Positions 53,924-63,281 are shown, numbered from the stretch's first letter. The stretch: 64,000 nucleotides of DNA from Mycobacterium cookii (GCF_010727945.1 NZ_AP022569.1:3410001-3474000); one strand, 5' to 3'. Notes: a model not told the origin generated them from the sequence alone. Made by a program: numbers and translations.

Positions 53924-54434
53924 GACGCAACACTGCCCGTCGCGTTCCTTGACAGCATGAGTGATCGCGTCCAATGCATCGAACAAGCGAAAATGGTTGC
54001 ATGGCTGTGACTTTCGTAAAACCCGCGAGGAGAAATAGTGCTATCTCGACGAAATCGCGGTGCCGTCCGCCGTCGTAGTCCAGCGCAACGCCTACCTGGC
54101 TGGGCGATTCGGCCGCCGAAGACCCAACGTCCGTGTCGGGCGCGTCCTGAGAAGTCGAGGAAATGAGTGTTTAACGTGGCGGCTTGCTTCGGCTGGCAAC
54201 TTGCCGTTTATCTCGTCGAGTTAGATCGCGCGCCGAATATCCGGCCGGGCATGCCGATCCCCAAGCGAAGAGCGCCGCCGCTAAACGCGAGCGCACATCC
54301 ATCGCTGGTTGGGTGGCGGGCCGCCCGCCATGGGAAGTGTTGCCTAGGTTGGGCATCGGCGCGCCCTGCGCGTAGGAGCGCCCATGGTGTGACCCGGTTG
54401 GCGGGCCGGCCCGGCCGTCACGGTGGTGATGCCA
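53924..54434. other. Region without recognised genes
   Basis: About 510 bases follow the TetR gene. One short frame with a ribosome site (GAGGAG, then GTG 54038, stop 54166) would encode a 42-residue very basic peptide (VLSRRNRGAVRRRSP at the start); I consider it doubtful. No terminator or operator is evident. Confidence 0.3.
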
Positions 54435-54788
54435 TCACCTCGCTTCCATGTGTTGCTGGTCATTGCGGTGGTCGAGTTCCACGGGTTTCCCGTTGCGCGG
54501 AGGGCTGCGCTGCATCGGGTCGACCCGCCGCGCCGGTTGTCGGTGCTGTCGTCGTGCTGCGCGATGCAAAGCCCGACCAGCACGCCGGGGCCCACAACGG
54601 GCACATCCGGCCGCTGGTGGTGCCGGCGGCTGACAGAGGGAAGCCTCAGCGGCGCAGAAGATGGCGTCGACTTCGGCGATCAGCGCCAGCACCACTAACG
54701 GGTCATCCATGCCCAGGGTCGTGGCCAGAGCATCTGGCTCGATGGTGCCAGGCGGTGCCGGCGCCGCCATCGTGTTGCACTGCGTCAT
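54435..54788 (-). CDS. Hypothetical protein with strong ribosome site
   Basis: The ATG at 54788 has an excellent ribosome site, AAAGGAGG, seven bases away. The 117-residue product starts like a real protein (IEPDALATTLGMDDPLVVLA, helix, then LIAEVDAIFCAAEASLCQPP) but becomes Arg-rich after about residue 60 (RRAGRALHRAARRQ). This change suggests a frameshift or a spurious C-terminal part. It lies downstream of hsp20 on the same strand but beyond a strong hairpin, so it would need its own promoter or read-through. No family is recognised. Confidence 0.5.
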   Translation of the reverse strand: MTQCNTMAAPAPPGTIEPDALATTLGMDDPLVVLALIAEVDAIFCAAEASLCQPPAPPAAGCARCGPRRAGRALHRAARRQHRQPARRVDPMQRSPPRNGKPVELDHRNDQQHMEAR

Positions 54789-54890
54789 AGCTACCTCCTT
54801 TCACTGTCAGCACACCGACCATCCATGTGTGAGGCACAGCCGCGGGATCGCATCCACCGTCGACGGGGGTTCGGCCGATCGCGGGTCGGG

Positions 54891-54926
54891 GTGACCGGGC
54901 TGCGGAGAGACAAGCAGCCCGGTCAC
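54891..54926 (-). terminator. Strong terminator hairpin of hsp20
   Basis: GTGACCGGGCTGC (54891-54903) pairs perfectly over 13 bp with GCAGCCCGGTCAC (54914-54926) around a 10-nt loop. It stands 39 bases after the hsp20 stop. Confidence 0.75.
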
Positions 54927-54964
54927 CCGGGGTACCGGCGCGGACCGTCGGGCGTCGTGGCCGC

Positions 54965-55453
54965 TCAGACGCTGACCGGCTCCTTAGCGGCAGTGAAGTC
55001 GCGGACCGGGTCGCCGTTCTCAGTGATCACCCTGGTGTCGTCGATGACCTGCCCTGCGTCGGAGCGGTTCACGGTGATCTTGCGGGGCTTGGCCTTCTCG
55101 GCCACCGGGATCACCAGCCGCAACACCCCGTCGCAGTAGTCCGCAGTGATCCGGCCGGTGTCGAGGTTGCTGCCCAGCACCAGCTGACGGGAAAACACCC
55201 CGCGGGGCCGTTCAGCGGCCAGCATTTCTCGGGACGGGTCCACCGGTGCGCGTTCGGCGCGCACAGTCACCACGTTGTTCTCGATGTCGAGATCCAGCGA
55301 GTCCGGATTCACTCCCGGAAGGTCGAATTCGACATGGAATTGGTCGCCCTCGCGCCAGGCATCCATCGGCATGACCGCTGGCCGTGCGGCGGTCCCCAGC
55401 ACCTGCTGGGTGAAGCGGTCCAACTCGCGGAATGGGTCGGTACGCATCAGCAT
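54965..55453 (-). CDS. Hsp20/alpha-crystallin small heat-shock protein
   Basis: The protein has 162 residues from ATG 55453 ([13 protein letters not shown]), which has GGAGGT at 55461-55466; the longer upstream frame has no good site. The alpha-crystallin domain is complete: [20 protein letters not shown], then [23 protein letters not shown] and [16 protein letters not shown]. Small heat-shock proteins hold unfolding proteins in solution. Mycobacterial homologues include Acr2/HrpA and Hsp16.7-type proteins. The promoter contains a CIRCE element, indicating HrcA control, and a 22-bp palindrome near the start point. Confidence 0.93.
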   Translation of the reverse strand: MLMRTDPFRELDRFTQQVLGTAARPAVMPMDAWREGDQFHVEFDLPGVNPDSLDLDIENNVVTVRAERAPVDPSREMLAAERPRGVFSRQLVLGSNLDTGRITADYCDGVLRLVIPVAEKAKPRKITVNRSDAGQVIDDTRVITENGDPVRDFTAAKEPVSV

Positions 55454-55510
55454 GGTGGCCACCTCCGTCTGTCCTTTCCCTCGTGCCATCTATGCGTCGC
55501 CAACTGGGTT

Positions 55511-55532
55511 ATCTGTGCCAATTGGCACAGAT
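55511..55532. promoter_or_regulatory. 22-bp perfect palindrome at the hsp20 start region
   Basis: ATCTGTGCCAA (55511-55521) is followed immediately by its exact reverse complement TTGGCACAGAT (55522-55532). It overlaps the predicted transcription start of hsp20, so a protein bound there would repress. It is different from CIRCE and may serve a second regulator. Confidence 0.65.
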
Positions 55533-55535
55533 TTT

Positions 55536-55565
55536 TATTTAGCACTCGGTCGCAGCGAGTGCAAG
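55536..55565 (-). promoter_or_regulatory. hsp20 promoter with embedded CIRCE element
   Basis: TTAGCACTC-N9-GAGTGCAAG (55539-55565) matches the CIRCE consensus TTAGCACTC-N9-GAGTGCTAA at 16 of 18 positions. On the minus strand it overlaps -35 TTGCAC (55564-55559) and -10 TAAATA (55541-55536), separated by exactly 17 bases. HrcA bound here would block RNA polymerase until heat shock. Confidence 0.75.
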
Positions 55566-55976
55566 TAGGAAACGAAGAAATTTTGAACATGCTCAACGGC
55601 AGCGCGCTACCCGGCCCGTCCGCCCCCGCCGACCGCCGATGGAGCCGGCCGTCGCACCGGGCGAGGCCCATCCGATCGGGAGCGTCAGGGCCATCCTCGT
55701 GGCGACCGCCGGGATGCGTACGCGTGTGACTATCCGTTCATCGGCACCTGGCTCGTCGTTGCGCAGGTCTGCTTGGAATGCACTGTGTGGCAGCGACGTT
55801 CGTAGGAAGTAGTCTCGTGGAACGCGGCAGTAGGCTAGAGTATGTTGTGCGGCAACGCATTTGATGATACCAAATTTCACCGTGCGACATCAGCCTCGAC
55901 GTCCACGAGGCCCAGGGGTATATCGGCGGTCCGAATTTCGCAGGCGGTTAGCTCCGCGGCGGCGGCGCCGACCGAC
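55566..55976. other. Region without recognised genes
   Basis: About 410 bases between the hsp20 promoter and the terminator of the next minus-strand gene hold no frame with recognisable protein features. The middle is rich in mixed-frame Arg/Pro codons, typical of non-coding high-GC DNA. Confidence 0.35.
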
Positions 55977-56007
55977 GGGGCCTCGCATCACCCTGACGCG
56001 AGGCCCC
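55977..56007 (-). terminator. Terminator hairpin
   Basis: GGGGCCTCGC (55977-55986) pairs perfectly with GCGAGGCCCC (55998-56007), with an 11-nt loop. It lies 15 bases after the stop of the membrane-protein gene at 56022. Confidence 0.7.
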
Positions 56008-56021
56008 TAAGCGCGTGCGGC

Positions 56022-56369
56022 TCAGATGCCACCGGCGACTTTCTCCCGCCGCTGCGCAACCGCCCACCCGGTGCCGGCCAGGCCGACCAGAGCCAGCGGA
56101 ATCGTCCATAGCCGGCGGGTGCCCAAAGCTGAGTTGCACGATGCGACGAATTCGCTCTTGGGGGCGAGTTGGTTAGCAATGGGGATCTGCTGCACGACCG
56201 GCGAGTTGCCGACATTGCGGTTGTCCTGCTCGCGCGCCGCCGACAGGTCGGAGTGCACCGCGCTGCCGCACCCGACACCGCCGGAGATCGACACCGGGAC
56301 AAACAACCCGATCACGCCGGCGGCCAAGAGAATGACGCCGCCCAGAAGAACCAGCCGCCGTGTACTCAT
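56022..56369 (-). CDS. Small membrane protein, paralogue of the one at 43.4 kb
   Basis: The protein has 115 residues from ATG 56369, with AGGAGT at 56375-56380 as ribosome site (a longer frame reaches 56399). It has a first hydrophobic helix (LVLLGGVILLAAGVIGLFV), a loop with two cysteines (GCGSAVHSD and ASCNSALG) and a second helix (LWTIPLALVGLAGTGWAVA). The Cys pair and RRLWTIP motif are shared with 43386-43856, suggesting a family with an extracytoplasmic disulfide. The function is unknown. About 400 bases upstream (56370-56769) carry no gene I can support. Confidence 0.7.
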   Translation of the reverse strand: MSTRRLVLLGGVILLAAGVIGLFVPVSISGGVGCGSAVHSDLSAAREQDNRNVGNSPVVQQIPIANQLAPKSEFVASCNSALGTRRLWTIPLALVGLAGTGWAVAQRREKVAGGI

Positions 56370-56769
56370 CACATCACTCCTTCTGTTGTGCTTGCTCAAG
56401 CGTGGACCCGCGATTAATAACCCATCGGCGTCGTCGCCAAACGTCAGGTGCCGATGTCATCGATGCGGCGCTATACCCGGCGCGCGAATGTCAGCACGGC
56501 GGCGCGCGAATGCCGCGGCCAGTCGTTGACCGCACCGATATCGATGACGATATGCCTGCGCCGCCTCCGCACGGTGCCGCCGACCCTGCAGGGTCTCGCA
56601 CGGCCAGCCGAGCATCAAAAACGTTGCAGCACAGTGCATTAAAGCCTCCGACGCGATGCGGTTTGCCCTCCCGACGCGACACGGTGACCGCCGGCCGGCC
56701 GTGTGTAACGCCGCTAACACCGGCGGATGAGAAGCCACTCCTTCGCGCCGCAGATGTGACGATGACACC

Positions 56770-57909
56770 ATGACGACGACGACAGAGGCTCCGCGTGCCG
56801 ACACCGACCCGCATATCGTCCTGGGCCTCGTAGGGGCACCGGGCACCGCATTCCTGCTGGCTCGCGAACTGGCCGACTCCGGACTGAGCGACGAACTCGA
56901 CCGGCGGCTGCCCGGTGCCACTTGGCGCGTCGAGGTCGTCGAAACGCGCCTGGTGAAACCGCCGGCCACAGATGCCGCAATCGTCAACGCGGCCCGGCGA
57001 TTACTGCTGGATCGCGGCTGGGATGTGGTGGTGTGTCTGACCGACCTCCCGCTGCACGTTCACCGACGCCCCGTCGTCGCCCACGCCAACCCGGTGCAAA
57101 ACGTCGCGATCGTGTCGGTCCCGGCTTTCGGTGTCGTCGGCGCCCGGCAACGAATCCGCGAACCGATCGTGCGACTGCTGGAACGACTCATCGGATCGCA
57201 CGGCCACAGCGCAGATTCGCACGGCGTGCGCGGGACTCCGCGGCGGCTATCGATCCAACGGGTCCGCGAGTTGGGGACCGACACCGCCAGCGGAGCGTTC
57301 GCTTTCACCGCACGCGTGCTGACCGGCAACCTGGTGCTGCTCAGCGGAATGGTGGCGGCCAACCAGCCCTGGAAACTGTCCCTGCGGCTCTCGCGCGCCC
57401 TGACCGGGGCGGTAGCCGTCGGTGTGATCGGCCTGGTCACCTCCGATGTATGGCGACTGTCCGACGCATATGGATGGTGGCGGCTCGCCGGAACTGCGCT
57501 GCTGTCGATCGGCGCGACCGCGGCGACGCTGATCGTCGGGGCGGATCTGTGGGAGCACGACGCCGCGGCTGCCGTGCGAAAACAGGTGCTGCTGTTCAAC
57601 ATCGCGACCGTGTGCACGGTCGCCATCGGAGTCGCTGCGCTGTATGCGGTGCTGTATCTGCTGGCGCTGCTCGCGGCGTTTTGGTTTGTCGTGCCGCAGG
57701 TCTTCACCAACGCGGTCAGCCACCCGCCCTCACTGCGGGACTATGTCGACCTCGCGTGGTTTACCTGCTCATTAGCAATGATCGGCGGCGCACTGGGCGC
57801 AGCGCTGGAAACCGAGGATGCCGTGCGCGACGCCGCCTACGTTCGACGATCCGACGCCCAAACCGAGAAGGACGAAACCGCGGCTACGCCCAGTCGCGCG
57901 GCGACGTGA
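56770..57909 (+). CDS. Conserved mycobacterial polytopic membrane protein
   Basis: The 379-residue protein starts at ATG 56770. A cytosolic N-terminal half of about 180 residues (HIVLGLVGAPGTAFLLAREL, then GWDVVVCLTDLPLHVHRRPV) is followed by four or five membrane helices, for example LTGAVAVGVIGLVTSDVW, LLSIGATAATLIVGAD and AVLYLLALLAAFWFVV. The tail is polar. Proteins of this layout occur in many mycobacteria near stress genes, but I do not know a function. The N-terminal domain resembles a nucleotide-binding or Rossmann-like fold only loosely. Confidence 0.7.
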   Translation: MTTTTEAPRADTDPHIVLGLVGAPGTAFLLARELADSGLSDELDRRLPGATWRVEVVETRLVKPPATDAAIVNAARRLLLDRGWDVVVCLTDLPLHVHRRPVVAHANPVQNVAIVSVPAFGVVGARQRIREPIVRLLERLIGSHGHSADSHGVRGTPRRLSIQRVRELGTDTASGAFAFTARVLTGNLVLLSGMVAANQPWKLSLRLSRALTGAVAVGVIGLVTSDVWRLSDAYGWWRLAGTALLSIGATAATLIVGADLWEHDAAAAVRKQVLLFNIATVCTVAIGVAALYAVLYLLALLAAFWFVVPQVFTNAVSHPPSLRDYVDLAWFTCSLAMIGGALGAALETEDAVRDAAYVRRSDAQTEKDETAATPSRAAT

Positions 57910-58143
57910 GTCTCTGACGCCGCACCGGCAGGCCCGCCCGACACGCTGGCCCGGACGTATTCCCAGCGAATTATGCAGCGGCCGCGACGAATTTTGATCA
58001 GTCGACGTGTTTCTCGCCCTACTCCACGGGTACATCTCCGATGACCACGTCGGTGCACGAAGCGCGCCCACCAGCCCCCGGGTGAGTTCTGACGCGGAGC
58101 AGACTGACCGGCACAGGCGGAAACGCCACTGAAGGAGACCCAA

Positions 58144-59322
58144 ATGAAGGCCGTCACCTGGCACGGTAAACGCGACGTCCGCGTCGAGACCGTGCCCGAT
58201 CCGAAAATCGAAGAACCGACCGATGCGATCATCGAGGTGACCTCGACCAACATCTGCGGATCCGACCTGCATCTCTACGAAACGCTCGGCGCATTCATGA
58301 CCGCCGGCGACATCCTCGGCCACGAACCGATGGGCATTGTCCGCGAAGTGGGCGATGCCGTGACCAACCTTGCGGTCGGCGACCGCGTCGTGATCCCGTT
58401 CCAAATCTCTTGTGGCAGTTGCTTTATGTGCAATCAGCAGCTGTTCACCCAGTGTGAGACCACGCAGGTCCGCGACCAGGGCATGGGTGCAGCGCTGTTC
58501 GGCTATTCCCAGCTTTACGGCGAGGTGCCCGGCGGACAGGCCGAACTACTACGGGTGCCCCAGGCGCACTTCACCCACATCAAGGTTCCCGACGGCCCCC
58601 CGGACTCGCGGTTCGTCTACCTGTCCGACGTACTGCCCACCGCCTGGCAGTCAGTGGCCTACGCCGGCCTTCCCGAGGGCGGCTCGGTCACCGTGCTCGG
58701 CCTGGGTCCGATCGGCGACATGGCCGCCCGGATCGCCACCCATTTGGGCTACCGTGTGATCGCCGTCGACCGGGTGCCCGAGCGCCTCGCCCGCGCGGCA
58801 GGCCGCGGCGTTGAGGTTCTCAACCTCGATAACGGCAGCGACCTCGGCGACACCATCCGCGCGATGACCGATGGGCGCGGCACCGACGCCGTCATCGACG
58901 CGGTAGGGATGGAAGCGCACGGATCGCCGGTGGCCAAACTCGCGCAGCAAGTCACCGGCCTGCTACCCGACGCCGTCGCCCAGCCTATGATGCAAAAAGC
59001 CGGGCTGGACCGCCTCGACGCGTTCTACGCAGCGATCGACATCGTGCGCCGCGGCGGCACCATTTCCCTGATCGGTGTTTATGGAGGTATGGCCGACCCC
59101 CTGCCGATGCTCACCTTGTTCGACAAACAGATTCGGCTGCGGATGGGGCAGGCCAACGTCAAGAAATGGGTCGACGACATCATGCCGCTGCTCACTGACG
59201 ACGACCCGCTCGGCGTCGACACCTTTGCCACCCACACCCTGCCGCTGGACCAGGCACCGCACGGCTATGACATTTTCCAGAAAAAGCAGGACGGTGCCGT
59301 CAAGGTCATCCTCACGCCCTGA
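58144..59322 (+). CDS. Zinc-dependent alcohol dehydrogenase (formaldehyde-dehydrogenase-like MDR)
   Basis: The 392-residue medium-chain dehydrogenase starts at ATG 58144 with GGAG upstream. Catalytic-zinc ligands are Cys38, His60 and Glu61 (NICGSDLH and GHEP); structural-zinc cysteines are 90, 93, 96 and 104. The NAD-binding motif is GLGPIG. The long insert (QQVTGLLPDAVAQPMMQKAG) and threonine dehydrogenase/formaldehyde dehydrogenase-like length place it in the FDH-like MDR branch. It oxidises an alcohol or aldehyde adduct. A hydrolase gene follows 31 bases later in the same direction. Confidence 0.92.
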   Translation: MKAVTWHGKRDVRVETVPDPKIEEPTDAIIEVTSTNICGSDLHLYETLGAFMTAGDILGHEPMGIVREVGDAVTNLAVGDRVVIPFQISCGSCFMCNQQLFTQCETTQVRDQGMGAALFGYSQLYGEVPGGQAELLRVPQAHFTHIKVPDGPPDSRFVYLSDVLPTAWQSVAYAGLPEGGSVTVLGLGPIGDMAARIATHLGYRVIAVDRVPERLARAAGRGVEVLNLDNGSDLGDTIRAMTDGRGTDAVIDAVGMEAHGSPVAKLAQQVTGLLPDAVAQPMMQKAGLDRLDAFYAAIDIVRRGGTISLIGVYGGMADPLPMLTLFDKQIRLRMGQANVKKWVDDIMPLLTDDDPLGVDTFATHTLPLDQAPHGYDIFQKKQDGAVKVILTP

Positions 59323-59353
59323 TCCGGGCCGGCCCACACTACGATCGCGGTTC

Positions 59354-60322
59354 ATGACGGAAGGACCGGTGTCGGGGCAAGCACAGGCGGGCGAGGTTCC
59401 CCCGCTCGATGTCGTCGGCTCCGGAGTCCTGCCCCCGGTCGCTGACCGAGTGCGCCGACTTTTTTGGCTGCTCGAGCGGTCGGCACCCTTTCTTGGATCG
59501 CGGTGGGCGGTCGAGTTGTGGTGCACCCCACCGGTTCTCGAGTCGAGTCTGCGCATGCCGCCGGGTGTGTCGCCGGGCAGGCCGATTGAAGCGTATTGGG
59601 ATGGGCACCGAGTCGCCGGTGAGGAATGGGGCGAGGGGCCGCCGATATATCTGGTACACGGTTGGGGCGGCCAGCGCGCGCACTTGGCGGTGTTCGTCAA
59701 ACCGCTGGTGGAGGCGGGGTATCGGGTCGTTGCGTTCGACCTGCCCAGCCATAACGAATCCGATCCGGGCGCGCTCGCGCCCGGGCGTACCACGGCCACT
59801 GAGTGCGCCGACGCGATCGCGGCCATGATCGAGACCCATGGACGCGCCTACGCGGTGGTGGCGCACTCGCTCGGTGCGAACGCGACTGCGTTGGCGGCGG
59901 CGCAGGGCGCACCCGTAGGGCGCCTGGTCTTCTTAGCGCCCATGGGTGATTTTCCGCTCTACCTCGACCTGTTCGCCGCGCGCCACAACTTCGGCCGCCG
60001 GATCCTCGCGGGTCTGCACCGTCGTCTGGAAAAACGGATCGACATGCCGCTAGAAGAGACGAACATGACGCGGATCGGTCGACGAGCCAACTACCCGCCA
60101 TTGCTTCTCATCCATGACCCCGACGACCCGGACAGCCCTTACGCTGCCAGTGAGCGACTGGCCACGTTATGGCAAGGCGCACGATTAGTGACCACGCGAG
60201 GTCTCGGCCGATTAGCTCATTACCGAATCCTGCGCCACCGCCCCGCTATTCAGGCCGGGGTCGAGTTCATCGGACAACACGCAGCGGGAACGAGATCCAC
60301 AGAGCAACCCAGCACGACGTAG
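59354..60322 (+). CDS. Alpha/beta hydrolase
   Basis: The protein has 322 residues from ATG 59354 (MTEGPVSGQAQAG). Features are the oxyanion segment LVHGWGGQRAHL, FDLPSHNESD, the nucleophile elbow VAHSLGANATALA (Ser in AHSLG) and, late, GLGRLAHYRIL with the probable catalytic His. The N-terminal 90 residues form a helical extension before the core. The substrate is unknown. Gene order after the zinc dehydrogenase suggests joint transcription. Confidence 0.88.
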   Translation: MTEGPVSGQAQAGEVPPLDVVGSGVLPPVADRVRRLFWLLERSAPFLGSRWAVELWCTPPVLESSLRMPPGVSPGRPIEAYWDGHRVAGEEWGEGPPIYLVHGWGGQRAHLAVFVKPLVEAGYRVVAFDLPSHNESDPGALAPGRTTATECADAIAAMIETHGRAYAVVAHSLGANATALAAAQGAPVGRLVFLAPMGDFPLYLDLFAARHNFGRRILAGLHRRLEKRIDMPLEETNMTRIGRRANYPPLLLIHDPDDPDSPYAASERLATLWQGARLVTTRGLGRLAHYRILRHRPAIQAGVEFIGQHAAGTRSTEQPSTT

Positions 60323-60339
60323 CACCGGTCGAGCAACTG

Positions 60340-60353
60340 GACGAAATTTCGTC
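60340..60353. promoter_or_regulatory. 14-bp perfect palindrome before MFS gene
   Basis: GACGAAATTTCGTC lies about 140 bases upstream of the MFS transporter start and 17 bases after the hydrolase stop. It may be an operator or part of a hairpin between the two genes. Confidence 0.4.
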
Positions 60354-60495
60354 GGCATCGAATCCGTCGATCGGGGTTCCTTCACGTGGTGGTGAGTGAC
60401 ACGGGCGGTGTAGGAGGTCGGCCTGACAACTTGAACGCGTGATCTGTGGCTCACGCAGTGGACACGGCACTCCGCACTTTCCTACGGTTCAGTCT

Positions 60496-61713
60496 GTGAC
60501 CGGCGAGCAATCGGAAGGGGACGACTGGACCGGGCATACCCGCGGATCCGCGGCCTACGGGCGGTTGCTCGCCGCGCTATTCTGCGCCGGCGTCGCAACA
60601 TTCGCGCAGCTGTACTCGCCCCAGGCCGTGTTGCCGTTGATCTCGACGGGTCTCGGCGTCGGAGCGGCGAAAGCCGCCTTGGTCGTCTCCGCGTCGACAG
60701 TGGGCCTGGCGATCGGCGTCATCCCCTGGTCGGCGTTGGCCGACCGCATTGGCCGAGTGAAGGCGATCACCATCTCGGTCAGTGTCGCCACGCTGGTGGG
60801 GATGTTGGTGCCGTTCAGCCCGGCGTTCTCGCTACTTCTCGCGGGCCGATTCGTCGAGGGTCTGATGGTCGGCGGTGTGCCGGCCATCGCGGTGGCGTAC
60901 CTGACCGAAGAGGTCGATCCGGTGCACGCCGCCCGGGCGGCCGGCATCTTCGTCGGTGGAACGACAATCGGCGGACTGCTTGGACGTCTGGTTTCCGGAC
61001 CCGTTGCCGAGGTCGCCGGCTGGCGTGTCGGTGTCTTCACGGTCGCGGTGATCTGCGGGATGGCGGCGATGGGCTTCGTCAAGCTTGCACCCGATCCGCG
61101 CGGATTTGTTCCGGCATCGCGCCTCGACGCCAATCCCGAAGGCAGCCTTGGCCATCGGCTTGTACTCAACATGCGCACACCGCGCCAGTTGGTGCTGTTC
61201 GCACAGGGATTCCTCCTGATGGGCGGATTCGTCGCGCTGTACAACTTCTTGGGCTTCCACCTGCTGGGCGCACCCTTCAACCTCGCGCCCTCGGTGGTGA
61301 ACCTGATATTCGTGGCCTATCTGGCCGGCACCTGGGCATCATCACGGGCGGGCGCCGAGGCCGCCCGGCTCGGCCGCAAGCATGTTCTCTTGGCCGCAGT
61401 GGTGGCCATGATGATCGGTGTCGCAATGACTCTCAGCGACAACGTGATCACCGTTCTTGGCGGACTGCTGGTCGCGACGGCCGGTTTCTTTGGCGCACAC
61501 TCGACCGCGTCCGGCTGGACCGGCCAAACGCCGGTCGGCAAGGCGCAAGCTTCGTCGCTGTACAACCTGTTCTACTACGGCGGTTCGAGCGCTATTGGAT
61601 GGCTGGGAGGGGTGGCGTTCGACGCCCGCGGCTGGACAGCGGTTGCCGCCATGATCCTGGCGTGCACCGCTGTCGCGGGGGCACTCGCGGCGCTGTTTCT
61701 GCACAACGATTAG
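60496..61713 (+). CDS. Major facilitator superfamily transporter
   Basis: The protein has 405 residues from GTG 60496. Twelve membrane helices are expected; clear ones include LLAALFCAGVATFAQLY and VVSASTVGLAIGVIPWSAL. The MFS loop motif follows as ADRIGRVKAI, and in the second half LGRKHVLLAAVVAMMIG. The overall pattern, with TAASGWTGQTP-like HSTASGWTGQTPVGKAQAS, is that of YnfM/arabinose-efflux-type exporters. It probably extrudes a small drug-like or sugar compound. The start is uncertain because the frame remains open upstream to 60439. Confidence 0.9.
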   Translation: MTGEQSEGDDWTGHTRGSAAYGRLLAALFCAGVATFAQLYSPQAVLPLISTGLGVGAAKAALVVSASTVGLAIGVIPWSALADRIGRVKAITISVSVATLVGMLVPFSPAFSLLLAGRFVEGLMVGGVPAIAVAYLTEEVDPVHAARAAGIFVGGTTIGGLLGRLVSGPVAEVAGWRVGVFTVAVICGMAAMGFVKLAPDPRGFVPASRLDANPEGSLGHRLVLNMRTPRQLVLFAQGFLLMGGFVALYNFLGFHLLGAPFNLAPSVVNLIFVAYLAGTWASSRAGAEAARLGRKHVLLAAVVAMMIGVAMTLSDNVITVLGGLLVATAGFFGAHSTASGWTGQTPVGKAQASSLYNLFYYGGSSAIGWLGGVAFDARGWTAVAAMILACTAVAGALAALFLHND

Positions 61714-61935
61714 TTGGTCGCTACGAGTTGCATTCCGTCGCGGCCGATTTCGCCGCAAGTAGCTGTCGAGCCCGCAGGACGACGCGAACAGATTAACGGT
61801 GTAGCGCGATGTCATCTTCGGTATGCGGCGACACGAGGGCCACCCGTCACGAGGCACGAGGCGACGACGAGCCACCGAGGGGCACTCCGTGGATAATGGG
61901 CCGGACGAGACCGCGTGAGGGGATTGGCAGTTGCG

Positions 61936-63018
61936 ATGACGATCACGACGCTGGGGGTGCCGTCGGTGCCGCATCGGATCGACGGTGCGCCATCGTCGCA
62001 TGCCCCCGCCACCGGCCCTCTGGTGGACAGCTACGGGCGGATCGCGACCGACCTGCGGGTGTCGCTGACCGACCGCTGCAATCTGCGCTGCACGTATTGC
62101 ATGCCCGCCGTCGGCCTGCCGTGGTTGGGGGCCGAGCAGCTGCTCCGGACCGACGAGATCGTTAGGCTGCTCGGCATCGCCGTGACGCGGCTGGGCATCA
62201 CCAAGGTGCGCTTCACCGGCGGAGAACCGTTGCTGGCCAAGCACTTAGAGGACGTGGTGGCATTTACTGCGACGCTGCAGCCGCGACCCGAAATCACGCT
62301 GACCACCAACGGCGTTCTGTTGGCCGAACGTGCGGCGTCCCTGGCGCGGGCCGGGTTGAATCGGGTGAACGTGTCGCTGGACAGCGTCGACGAAACGAGT
62401 TTCGCGGCGATCAGCCGCCGCCACCGGCTGGCCGACGTGCTGTCCGGCTTGGAGGCCGCCGACAGGGCGGGTCTGCGGCCGGTGAAGGTGAATGCCGTGC
62501 TGGACCCGCGTACCGGCCTGGACGACGTGGTTCCGCTAATGCGCTACTGCCTGCGCCACGACTTCCAGCTGCGCATCATCGAGCAGATGCCGCTGGATGC
62601 CGGTCACCAATGGCGGCGTGCGGACGCGGTGACGGCAGGCGACGTGCTGGCCCAGTTGCGCCGTCACGGCTTCGCGCTGGAGCCTGATCCCGTGGCGCGC
62701 GGCGCGTCACCGGCTGAGCTGTGGCGCATCACCGACACCGCGACGGGCTCGACGGGGATGGTGGGTCTCATCGCGTCGGTGTCGCACCCGTTCTGCTCGA
62801 CCTGTAATCGTGTCCGGCTGACCGCCGATGGGCAGCTGCGCAGCTGTTTGTTCGCCAACGAGGAGACCGATCTTCGGGGACTGTTGCGCGGCGACGCGAA
62901 CGACGCCGCAGTCGAGGCCGCCTGGCGGACAGCGATGTGGGGGAAGCCGGCGGGCCACGGCATCAACGACCCGGACTTCGTCCAGCCGCGTCGCCCGATG
63001 AGCGCGATCGGCGGTTGA
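61936..63018 (+). CDS. moaA: GTP 3',8-cyclase MoaA
   Basis: The protein has 360 residues from ATG 61936 (MTITTLGVPSVPHRID), aligning with the start of Rv0869c (MoaA2); the frame also opens at 61915. The radical-SAM cluster Cys48, Cys52 and Cys55 (DRCNLRCTYC) and the C-terminal [4Fe-4S] cysteines (HPFCSTCNRVRLTADG, then LRSCLF) are present. The enzyme ends with the essential GG (MSAIGG). It starts molybdenum-cofactor synthesis from GTP. The moaD gene begins one base after its stop. Confidence 0.96.
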   Translation: MTITTLGVPSVPHRIDGAPSSHAPATGPLVDSYGRIATDLRVSLTDRCNLRCTYCMPAVGLPWLGAEQLLRTDEIVRLLGIAVTRLGITKVRFTGGEPLLAKHLEDVVAFTATLQPRPEITLTTNGVLLAERAASLARAGLNRVNVSLDSVDETSFAAISRRHRLADVLSGLEAADRAGLRPVKVNAVLDPRTGLDDVVPLMRYCLRHDFQLRIIEQMPLDAGHQWRRADAVTAGDVLAQLRRHGFALEPDPVARGASPAELWRITDTATGSTGMVGLIASVSHPFCSTCNRVRLTADGQLRSCLFANEETDLRGLLRGDANDAAVEAAWRTAMWGKPAGHGINDPDFVQPRRPMSAIGG

Positions 63019-63019
63019 C

Positions 63020-63280
63020 GTGACGAGCGAAATCGGCATCACGGTCAGGTATTTCGCGGCAGCACGCGCTGCCGTAGGATCCGACTCCGAGCAGCTGACC
63101 ATGCGGTCGGGCGCCACGGTCGACGATCTTGTGACCGGGTTGGGTGACCGCGACGGGGATTTGGCACGGGTGCTTTCGCAGTGCTCGTTCCTGCTGGACG
63201 GGATAGCGGTTCTGGACCGCGGCCAATCGCTGACGGCCGGCGACACCGTCGACGTCCTCCCCCCGTTTGCCGGCGGCTAG
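63020..63280 (+). CDS. moaD: Molybdopterin synthase small subunit MoaD
   Basis: The protein has 86 residues from GTG 63020. It has the ubiquitin-like beta-grasp fold (ITVRYFAAARAAVGSD, then VDVLPPFAGG) and the C-terminal Gly-Gly whose thiocarboxylate donates sulfur to cyclic pyranopterin monophosphate. It matches Rv0868c. Coupled to moaA, and convergent with moaE one base later. Confidence 0.95.
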   Translation: MTSEIGITVRYFAAARAAVGSDSEQLTMRSGATVDDLVTGLGDRDGDLARVLSQCSFLLDGIAVLDRGQSLTAGDTVDVLPPFAGG

Positions 63281-63281
63281 G

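Noticed and set aside
54167..54790. 207-codon plus-strand ORF
   Set aside because: It is antisense to a gene with a much better ribosome site and has a mixed Arg/Pro/Ala composition typical of shadow frames.
61714..61935. Molybdenum-cofactor riboswitch before moaA
   Set aside because: I could not find the conserved stems by eye; only a covariance search could decide.
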